Origin: UBA6136 sp044351045
GTDB lineage: Bacteria; Pseudomonadota; Gammaproteobacteria; Methylococcales; Methylococcaceae
DNA length: 56,436 bases
Assembly: GCA_044351045.1 (NCBI GenBank)
Contig: JBILGM010000015.1
Location: 1 to 56,436 of the forward strand
Direction: 5' to 3'
Shown: piece after piece, positions 15,668 through 22,549 of the stretch
Layout of the letters: every line of letters starts with the position of its first letter
Position numbering within the stretch: position 1 is the stretch's first letter
Position numbers and translations under genes: made by a program
The notes under the pieces: model-generated
Seen by the model: the letters and a program-made list of their open reading frames with translations, nothing else
Told to the model about the DNA's origin: nothing
Databases searched by the model: none

Positions 15668-17281
15668 TCAGGAGCTGCAGGACAGCATGGAGCAACCCGG
15701 TCGGGTGCGCGCCCAGTCGGGCCGTTTGGCCGCGAAAGCTTCTTTGCCAGGCTGGTCGGTGTAGGGTTGCCTCAGTACCTCTAGCAAGTCCCTGATCAGG
15801 GAGTGATCACCCTGCTCGGCGAGGTCGATGGCTTGTTGAGCCAGGCAGTTGCGAAGTACGTAGCGGGGGTTGGATTCATTCATCCGGGAGATGCGCGTGC
15901 TATTCGCTGTGCCGTCCGCATGAAGTCGTTGCAAATAAGCCCGAAGCCAGGCTTGAAGCCGTTCCCGATAAGTCGATATGATCTGCTCCGGCTGATACCA
16001 GGCCTCATTCAGAGGAGCCAGCAGATCGGTATTCGGGTCGTCCAGACGATCCGGGCCAATCTGGGCCAAGTGCCGGAAGAAAATTGTCATGTCGGTTTCC
16101 ACCGCCGCCAGCAGGGCAAGTAACTCGTGGGTCAGCTCATCATCCCTGGCTGGATCGTAATTGTTCAGCCCAAGCTTGCCGGCCATCATGTCGCGCCAAC
16201 CCGTCTCGAAACCTTGTGTGTAGAGATCCAGCGCTGCCTGCAGGGGTTCGACTTCGCCGATCAAAGGATGGATCGCATTGGCCAGTTGCACCAGATTCCA
16301 GTAGGCGATGCGCGGCTGATGGCTAAAACGGTAGCGGCGGTGGGCGGCATCCGTGGTGTTGGGTGTCCAGTCCGGATCATAGGAGTCTATCCAGCCATAG
16401 GGGCCATAATCGATCGTCAAGCCAAGGATGGACATGTTGTCGGTATTCATCACGCCATGGACGAAGCCGACGCGCTGCCAATGCACGATCATGTCAGCGG
16501 TGCGCTGGCAGACTTCAGCAAACCAGTCAAGATAACCTGCCATCGAGGGGTCGGCCTTAAGGTCCGTGAAGTCGTTCCTTAGCGTGTAATCAAGTAGTTG
16601 CCGGAGAAGACGTATGTCGCCCCGCGCGGCCAGAATTTCGAAATGCCCGAAGCGAGTAAACGAGGGGGCTACCCGGCAGACGATGGCCCCGGGTTCCGGT
16701 CTTGGGTGGCCATCGTAAAAGAGGTCTCGCACCACCGTCTGTCCCGTCGAGACTAGGCTGAGGGCGCGCGTGGTTGGCACACCCAGGTGATGCATGGCCT
16801 CGCTACATAGGAATTCCCGCACCGAAGAACGCAGCACGGCCAGCCCATCGGCCGTGCGCGAATAGGGCGTCAGACCCGCGCCTTTGAGTTGCAAGGTCTG
16901 GTGACGGCCATGAATGTCGCACGTTTCGCCCAGATTGATGGCCCGGCCATCGCCGAGCTGTCCGGCCCAGTGCCCGAATTGATGACCGCCATAGCACGTG
17001 GCATGGGGCACCATGCCCGGCAGCAACCGGTTGCCGGCCAGCACTTCGGCAAAGGCCGTGTCGGCGTGAGCCTCGGTGTCGAGTCCGAGATCGGCAGCGA
17101 CCTCGGCGGAATGGGCCAGCAGTCGGGGTGCTGGAACCGGGGACGGAGCAACCCGTGAGTAACAGGCCCCGTTCACCTGACGGGGAAAGTTGCGCGTTTC
17201 AGGGTCGGCGGGTAGCTCAGTGACAAAGCGGCTACCGAACGTCAGATCTTGCAGGCGGGGCAGGGAGTTCATGACGGTCAT
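15668..17281 (-). CDS. selO: SelO/YdiU protein adenylyltransferase
   Basis: A 537-aa pseudokinase-fold enzyme of the SelO (YdiU, UPF0061) family, which transfers AMP to Ser/Thr/Tyr residues of target proteins under oxidative stress. Visible blocks: CYGGHQFGHWAGQLGDGRA, LQLKGAGLTPYSR, FVHGVMNTDNMSI (catalytic/metal Asn and Asp), and IDYGPYGWIDSYDPDWTPN. The C-terminus ends SCSS, where eukaryotic SelO carries selenocysteine in the corresponding place; here it is cysteine. It starts at ATG 17281 (or 17272). It is the last gene of the minus-strand argS-to-selO run, 44 bp after murF. Confidence 0.92.
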   Translation of the reverse strand: MTVMNSLPRLQDLTFGSRFVTELPADPETRNFPRQVNGACYSRVAPSPVPAPRLLAHSAEVAADLGLDTEAHADTAFAEVLAGNRLLPGMVPHATCYGGHQFGHWAGQLGDGRAINLGETCDIHGRHQTLQLKGAGLTPYSRTADGLAVLRSSVREFLCSEAMHHLGVPTTRALSLVSTGQTVVRDLFYDGHPRPEPGAIVCRVAPSFTRFGHFEILAARGDIRLLRQLLDYTLRNDFTDLKADPSMAGYLDWFAEVCQRTADMIVHWQRVGFVHGVMNTDNMSILGLTIDYGPYGWIDSYDPDWTPNTTDAAHRRYRFSHQPRIAYWNLVQLANAIHPLIGEVEPLQAALDLYTQGFETGWRDMMAGKLGLNNYDPARDDELTHELLALLAAVETDMTIFFRHLAQIGPDRLDDPNTDLLAPLNEAWYQPEQIISTYRERLQAWLRAYLQRLHADGTANSTRISRMNESNPRYVLRNCLAQQAIDLAEQGDHSLIRDLLEVLRQPYTDQPGKEAFAAKRPDWARTRPGCSMLSCSS

Positions 17282-17325
17282 GAGTGCATGGCGAGCCGAT
17301 AGGTTCCCACTGAGTGCATCAAGGT

Positions 17326-18681
17326 TTAGCAGATCGCCTGTACTAGGCGTTCCATCTTCATGAAACGTGATCCCTTGACCAGCAACGTGACGCCCGGACC
17401 GGCCAGTTGCCTTGCCTTTTGGGTTAGCGGCTCGATGTCCAGGAAATGTTCGCCGCCACTTCCGCCATGGGCGTTATAGGCGCTGACGGCGGACAGGGTC
17501 AGATCCCCCAGGGTCAGCAGGAAATGTACCCCCTGCTCGCGGGCATACCCACCGATCTCGGCATGAAATTCCGGACCTTGCTCACCCACCTCGCCCATAT
17601 CCCCGAGGACCAGCACGGTCGGACCTTCCAGGGCGGCCAGCAGATCAATCGCGGCCCTGACCGAGTCCGGATTGGCGTTGTAGGTGTCATCGATAACCGT
17701 AGCCCCGGTGGTCGCGCGTTGAATAACGCCGCGTCCATTCACGGGAGTGAAGGCTTCCAGTCCCCGGCGGATGACCTCGGGCGCAATGCCGGCGGCCAGT
17801 GCAGCGCTGGCGGCGGCCGCTGCGTTATGGGCATTGTGCGCGCCGGCCAGTTGCAGGCGGCATGCGATCGGACCCTCGGGCGTGTCCAGGCGGAGCTTAA
17901 GGCCACCGGGGATCGACTCGAAGCGGGCGTTGACCGCCGCCGGTTCTCGGAAACCGAAATCGAGCCGGCGCCGGTCGCCGGCCAGGGTGCGCCAGATGTC
18001 CGCACAGTCGTCATCGGCCGGAAATACGCCGATGCCCTGGGCGGATAGTGCCGCAATGGACGCGCCGTTCTCGTGAGCGGTGGCCTCGACCGTGCCCATG
18101 AATTCCTGATGCTCGCGCTGGGCATTGTTGACCAGGGCGACGGTCGGCTGCGCGATGCTGGCCAGATAAGCGATCTCGCCGGGATGATTCATGCCCAGCT
18201 CGACCACGGCATAGCGATGCTCGGGCCGCAGGCGGAACAGCGTCAGCGGCAGGCCGATGTCGTTGTTGAGGTTGCCGCGGGTCGCCAGTCGGCCGTCCTC
18301 GCCTGCCGCCGTGGCTAGGATCATGGCCAGCATCTGGGTGACGGTGGTCTTGCCGTTGCTGCCAGTGACGGCGATCACCGGAATGTCGAACCGCGCACGC
18401 CAGCCGGCCGCGGCCGAACCCAGCGCCAGCCGGGTATCGGGCACCACGACCTGGGGCACGTCGAGGTCTAGTCGGCGGTCGACCACCAGCGCCACTGCCC
18501 CGCCGGCCACGGCTTGGTCAGCGAAGTCATGGGCGTCGAAGCGCTCGCCCTTTAGGCAGAAGAACATGCAGTAGGGCGGCAGATTGCGGGTGTCAGTGCT
18601 GACATCCCTAAAGACGACGGCGGCATCGCCGATCAGCTTGGCGTCGGGAATCAGGTCGGCGAGTTCGCCCAGGGTCATCAT
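17326..18681 (-). CDS. murF: UDP-MurNAc-tripeptide--D-Ala-D-Ala ligase
   Basis: MurF adds D-Ala-D-Ala to the peptidoglycan precursor in the cytosol, using ATP. The Mur-ligase P-loop VTGSNGKTTVTQML is at about residues 105-118. It is followed by TRGNLNNDIGLPLTL, VVELGMNHPGEIAYL, NNAQREHQEFMG and DDTYNANPDSVRAAID, all diagnostic of MurF over MurC/D/E. I start at ATG 18681 (451 aa), whose N-terminus MMTLGELADL matches the family; an upstream TTG at 18717 touches the sua5 stop. It lies outside a dcw cell-wall cluster, between sua5 and selO. Confidence 0.92.
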   Translation of the reverse strand: MMTLGELADLIPDAKLIGDAAVVFRDVSTDTRNLPPYCMFFCLKGERFDAHDFADQAVAGGAVALVVDRRLDLDVPQVVVPDTRLALGSAAAGWRARFDIPVIAVTGSNGKTTVTQMLAMILATAAGEDGRLATRGNLNNDIGLPLTLFRLRPEHRYAVVELGMNHPGEIAYLASIAQPTVALVNNAQREHQEFMGTVEATAHENGASIAALSAQGIGVFPADDDCADIWRTLAGDRRRLDFGFREPAAVNARFESIPGGLKLRLDTPEGPIACRLQLAGAHNAHNAAAAASAALAAGIAPEVIRRGLEAFTPVNGRGVIQRATTGATVIDDTYNANPDSVRAAIDLLAALEGPTVLVLGDMGEVGEQGPEFHAEIGGYAREQGVHFLLTLGDLTLSAVSAYNAHGGSGGEHFLDIEPLTQKARQLAGPGVTLLVKGSRFMKMERLVQAIC

Positions 18682-18717
18682 GGTTTGGTCTCGGATAACT
18701 GAGGCGATCTGAAGCAA

Positions 18718-19689
18718 TTAGCTGGAAGCGCCATGACTGGCACGTCCCAGCCGGTCATTGACCGCACGCCAGGAGTCATTATCGGGTGGCTGCTCGACGA
18801 CGATGATATCGAAGTCGCCGTCATCAAGCCGGCGCAGGCTGGCGTAGAGTTGCCGGCCATAATCCGCCGGTTCAATCGGCATGGTCAACGGATGGGTTTC
18901 GGCAGGCAGAGCGCCCCCGACGACGGTGCGGGTCATCACGGCCACACGCAGGCCTGCTTCGGTCAATTTGCGGACAGTCGTCGCCAGTTCTTCCGAAGGG
19001 CAGGGAAGCAGCCGTGTATCGGGCGCGTAATGAGATTCCATCAGCCCCGGGGCGCGGATATCGCCGCGGTCCTGTGGACCGAGAATGGGCATGCCGATGA
19101 CGATCTCCAGCTCGGCGATGGAAATCATCCCTGGCCTCAGTAGCCGCGGCTGTTTGTCCAGCAGGCTGAGGATGGTGGATTCCAGGCCAACCGTGCAGTC
19201 ACCCCCGTCCAGGATTAAATCGACCGACTCGCCGAACTCGTCGCGGACATGCTCGGCACGGGTTGGGCTGACGCGGCCGAAGCGGTTGGCCGAGGGCGCC
19301 GCTACTCCGCCGCCGAAAGCCCGAAGCAAGTCCAGCGCTACGGGGTGACCGGGCACTCGGAGGCCGACACTGTCCTGCCCACCAGTCACCTCAAGCGGCG
19401 TCTGGCCGCGCTTGAGGATCAGCGTCAGCGGGCCAGGCCAGAAGCGTTCCGCCAGCCGGATGGCGGCGGGGGGAATCTCCCGTGCCCACGCCTGCATCAT
19501 ATAGGCGTCACCCATGTGGACGATCAGCGGATGGTCTGCAGGCCGGCCCTTGATGGCAAAGATCCGTTGCACCGCGCCAGAGTTGCTGGCATCCGCACCC
19601 AGGCCATAGACGGTTTCGGTCGGCAAAGCCACCACGCCGCCCTGGCGAAGCCGCTCGACGGCCAGGGCAATATCGGTGGTTATGGGCAT
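18718..19689 (-). CDS. sua5: L-threonylcarbamoyladenylate synthase, Sua5 type
   Basis: Makes threonylcarbamoyl-AMP from threonine, bicarbonate and ATP, the first step of t6A tRNA modification. The 323-aa length shows the long Sua5 form: an N-terminal YrdC domain (ALPTETVYGLGADA; GRPADHPLIVH; PGPLTLIL; SVGLRVPGHPVALD; APSANRFGRVSPT) and a C-terminal Sua5 domain joined by the RAPGLMESHYAPDT linker that closes the active site. It is in the minus-strand run between gloA (25 bp) and murF. The E. coli homologue TsaC lacks the second domain. Confidence 0.9.
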   Translation of the reverse strand: MPITTDIALAVERLRQGGVVALPTETVYGLGADASNSGAVQRIFAIKGRPADHPLIVHMGDAYMMQAWAREIPPAAIRLAERFWPGPLTLILKRGQTPLEVTGGQDSVGLRVPGHPVALDLLRAFGGGVAAPSANRFGRVSPTRAEHVRDEFGESVDLILDGGDCTVGLESTILSLLDKQPRLLRPGMISIAELEIVIGMPILGPQDRGDIRAPGLMESHYAPDTRLLPCPSEELATTVRKLTEAGLRVAVMTRTVVGGALPAETHPLTMPIEPADYGRQLYASLRRLDDGDFDIIVVEQPPDNDSWRAVNDRLGRASHGASS

Positions 19690-19714
19690 GTCAGAGCTCT
19701 ATGTTCGCCGGGGA

Positions 19715-20110
19715 TTAATGCGTCCCGCTGCCCTTCTGGATGAACTCGATCTTGTAGCCATCCGGGTCGGCGACGAAAGCAATGATGGTCGAGCCATGTT
19801 TCATCGGCCCGGCCTCACGCAGGACGCTGCCGCCGCGCTGGCGGGCGAGTTCGCAGGCTTGGGCGGCATCCTCGACTTCAATCGCGATATGGCCAAAACC
19901 AGTGCCGAGTTCATATTGATCAGTGTCCCAGTTATGGGTCAGTTCGATTACGGCGCCGTCCCTTTCATCCTGATAGCCTACGAACGCCAGGGTGAATTTG
20001 CCCTCCGGGTAATCGTGTTGGCGCAACAGGCGCATGCCCAGCACTTCGGTGTAAAAGGCAATCGAGCGATCCAGATGGCCTACCCGGATCATGGTGTGAA
20101 GGATTCTCAT
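19715..20110 (-). CDS. gloA: Lactoylglutathione lyase (glyoxalase I)
   Basis: Converts the hemithioacetal of methylglyoxal and glutathione to S-lactoylglutathione. The 131-aa length and all four metal ligands of the Ni-type bacterial enzyme are present at the same numbers as in E. coli: His5, Glu56, His74 and Glu122. Other landmarks are VGHLDRSIAFYTEVLGM and ADPDGYKIEFIQ. The start is ATG 20110; the frame is open upstream, but the family begins MRILHTMIRV. No strong ribosome site is visible. It lies between the SPOR gene and sua5, probably in one transcript. Confidence 0.92.
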   Translation of the reverse strand: MRILHTMIRVGHLDRSIAFYTEVLGMRLLRQHDYPEGKFTLAFVGYQDERDGAVIELTHNWDTDQYELGTGFGHIAIEVEDAAQACELARQRGGSVLREAGPMKHGSTIIAFVADPDGYKIEFIQKGSGTH

Positions 20111-20153
20111 GGTTTTACAGATTAAATGGCCGGAATGGAGTAAAAGTATCGGA

Positions 20154-20699
20154 TCAGTCCACCGGCGCCTGCATGATGCTGTCGATGTTTCTGTCCCGTA
20201 GAAACAGACGAACCTGATTGGCGTCGGGTATGGTCTGGTAAGGGCCAAGCTTTACCCGATACCAGCGGGCATACTCCAGGTTGATCTGTTCTAGCCGAGG
20301 TTTGAGTTTCGCAAATTCTTCCAGCCGCGCCCTCAAAGCCTTGGCCTGTTCCTGACTCCTGAAGGCGCCCAGTTGGAGGAAGTACTGACCCACGACGGGG
20401 GTTTTCCCAAGACGGACCTCCCGTTTCTCGCTGTTGATCTCGGTTTCCGGGATCTTCCTTTCAATGTCCGGCAGTAGTTTGAAAAAGCTGAAGTGTGGCT
20501 CCGACAGGGAGGCAACCGGCAGAGCCAGCGTCGCGGGGCTGGTTTGCGGTGACACGGGCCGGTATCGCGGGAGGATCAGCGCGGCCAGACCGACGAGGGC
20601 CGCCACCGCCAGAAGTCCCCAACCCAGCCGGGGAAAGACGGGTTTGATTTTCTTCTTGTGGTGAAAACCCGGGACACGATGCTTCAGATCTTTCGACAT
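20154..20699 (-). CDS. SPOR-domain membrane protein (FtsN-like)
   Basis: A 181-aa bitopic inner-membrane protein: a basic cytosolic start (KDLKHRVPGFHHKKKIKP), one membrane segment (about residues 28-44), a periplasmic linker, and a C-terminal SPOR domain (about 105-180: GQYFLQLGAFRSQEQAKALR and WYRVKLGPYQTIPDA). SPOR domains bind denuded septal glycan, and FtsN-like proteins with this layout act in cell division. The ATG at 20699 lies 4 bases after the argS stop, matching the common argS-ftsN gene order. An in-frame ATG at 20729 would overlap argS and is less likely. Confidence 0.85.
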   Translation of the reverse strand: MSKDLKHRVPGFHHKKKIKPVFPRLGWGLLAVAALVGLAALILPRYRPVSPQTSPATLALPVASLSEPHFSFFKLLPDIERKIPETEINSEKREVRLGKTPVVGQYFLQLGAFRSQEQAKALRARLEEFAKLKPRLEQINLEYARWYRVKLGPYQTIPDANQVRLFLRDRNIDSIMQAPVD

Positions 20700-20703
20700 G
20701 GGA

Positions 20704-22464
20704 TTACATCGATTCCGGTGCGGACACATCGAGCAGCGCCAGACCGTTGGCGATGACCTGCCGCACGGCCGCGATGAGGTTCAGGCGGGCGTCGCGCAGA
20801 TCGGCATCCTCGACCAGAAACTGGTGCGAGTTGTAATAGCCATGCAACTCGCCGGCCAGCTCGCGCAAGTAATGAATCAGGTGATGCGGGGCATGCTGAA
20901 GGGCGGACTGCTCGACCACTTCCGGATAGCGGGCCAGCGTCGCTACCAGCGTATTCTCCTGCGGCTCGGTCAGTCGAGTCAGGTGGGCCATGCCATTCGG
21001 CAGGTTGCGTGGCAGGCTCTTTTCGTCGAGCTGGCGGAACACGCTACAGACGCGGGCATGGGCGTACTGGACATAGTAGACCGGGTTTTCGTTGGTGCGG
21101 CTGGTCGCCAGCTTGAGATCGAAATCCATATGCTGGTCGGATTTGCGCATGACATAGAAGAATCGGGCCGCATCCTTGCCGACCTCGTTGCGCAACTGCC
21201 GCAAGGTGACGAACTCACCGGAGCGGGTCGACATCTGTACCTTCTCCTCGCCGCGATAAAGCACCGCGAACTGCACCAGTAACACGTCCAGCTTGTCACG
21301 CTCGCCGCCCAGCGCCTCAATGGCGGCCTTCACCCGGGGGATATAGCCGTGGTGATCGGCGCCCCAGATGTTGATGATGCGATCAAAGCCGCGCTCCAGC
21401 TTCTGCATGTGATAGGCCATGTCGGAGGCAAAATAGGTCATCTGCCCGTTCTCGCGCACCACCACTCGATCCTTCTCGTCGCCGAGTCGGGTCGAGGCGA
21501 ACCAGGTGGCGCCGTCTTGCTGATACAGGTAACCGGTGGCCTGCAGGGTGTCGAGCGAACGCTGGACGGCACCGGAGTCGGTCAGGCTGCGCTCAGAAAA
21601 CCACTCCTCGTAACAGACACCGAATTCTTCGAGGTCCTGGCGGATATCCTCCAGAATGTTGTCGAGGCCGGCGTCGAACACTACGCGATAGTCGGCGTCG
21701 CCAAGCAGAGCCTTGGCCTTTGCCACCAGCGCGTCGATGTGGAGTTCCTTGTCGCCGCCCTGCGGCTCGTCGGCCGGAATATCGGCGAACACCTCGTCCG
21801 CCAGTCGGCGCAGACGTTCACCCTGGGTCTTGTACAGGTCGAAGGCGATGGTGCGCACGTACTCACCGCGATAGCCGTTGCTGGGAAACGCCAGGCTTTC
21901 GCCGCATTCCTCCAGGTAGCGCAGCCAGACGCTGGCGGCGAGTATATCCATCTGCCGGCCGGCATCGTTGACGTAGTACTCGCGGTGCACCTTGCAACCG
22001 ATGGCGGCCAGCAGGTTGGAAACCACCGCGCCGTATGCCGCGCCGCGGCCATGGCCGACATGCAGGGGGCCTGTCGGGTTGGCTGAGACGAATTCCACCT
22101 GCACCCGCTGACCGGCGCCTTTGTGGCTCTTGCCGAATTCGTGGCCGGCCTCATGAATGTCACGAATGACGCTGAACTGGGCTTGCGGGTCGATAAAGAA
22201 ATTGATGAAGCCCGGGCCGGCGATTTCGACTCTGGTCACAACGGGATCGGCCGGCAGGGCGGCGATGATTTTTTCCGCGAGAGCCCTCGGGTTGCTGCGG
22301 GCCGGCTTGGCCATCGTCATGGCCAGATTGGTGGCGAAATCGCCATGCTGGGCGTCGCGGGCCCGTTCAACCAGGCAGTCTGGTTCCAGTTCCCTGGGCA
22401 GATCCCCGTTGCTTTTGAGGAGGGCTACGGCGTCCTGCAGTAATTTTTCCAGGCGTTTTTTCAT
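20704..22464 (-). CDS. argS: Arginyl-tRNA synthetase
   Basis: Charges tRNA-Arg with arginine. A 586-aa class I synthetase: N-terminal Arg-tRNA-synthetase domain (residues 1-~110), the HIGH-type motif in NPTGPLHVGHGRGA, WGADHHGYIPRVKAA in the catalytic core, a KMSKS-like site in EEKVQMSTRSGEFVTL, and the DALR anticodon-binding domain at the C-terminus (HLIHYLRELAGELHGYYNSH). It starts at ATG 22464 and is the first gene of the minus-strand run argS - SPOR - gloA - sua5 - murF - selO. Confidence 0.95.
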   Translation of the reverse strand: MKKRLEKLLQDAVALLKSNGDLPRELEPDCLVERARDAQHGDFATNLAMTMAKPARSNPRALAEKIIAALPADPVVTRVEIAGPGFINFFIDPQAQFSVIRDIHEAGHEFGKSHKGAGQRVQVEFVSANPTGPLHVGHGRGAAYGAVVSNLLAAIGCKVHREYYVNDAGRQMDILAASVWLRYLEECGESLAFPSNGYRGEYVRTIAFDLYKTQGERLRRLADEVFADIPADEPQGGDKELHIDALVAKAKALLGDADYRVVFDAGLDNILEDIRQDLEEFGVCYEEWFSERSLTDSGAVQRSLDTLQATGYLYQQDGATWFASTRLGDEKDRVVVRENGQMTYFASDMAYHMQKLERGFDRIINIWGADHHGYIPRVKAAIEALGGERDKLDVLLVQFAVLYRGEEKVQMSTRSGEFVTLRQLRNEVGKDAARFFYVMRKSDQHMDFDLKLATSRTNENPVYYVQYAHARVCSVFRQLDEKSLPRNLPNGMAHLTRLTEPQENTLVATLARYPEVVEQSALQHAPHHLIHYLRELAGELHGYYNSHQFLVEDADLRDARLNLIAAVRQVIANGLALLDVSAPESM

Positions 22465-22549
22465 TCGAGGGGGGTCGGCGGGGGGTGAGGTGGACAGCTA
22501 TTATCCTTAAAAGCCGTCAGCGATGACAATCAATCACTATCACATCGTT

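Noticed and set aside
15384..15695. A 103-aa minus-strand frame between selO and the 72-aa gene
   Set aside because: It overlaps both genes, has low-complexity odd composition and no ribosome site, and the palindrome lies inside it.
21349..22086. A 245-aa open frame antisense to argS
   Set aside because: Shadow of a certain housekeeping gene with no supporting signals.
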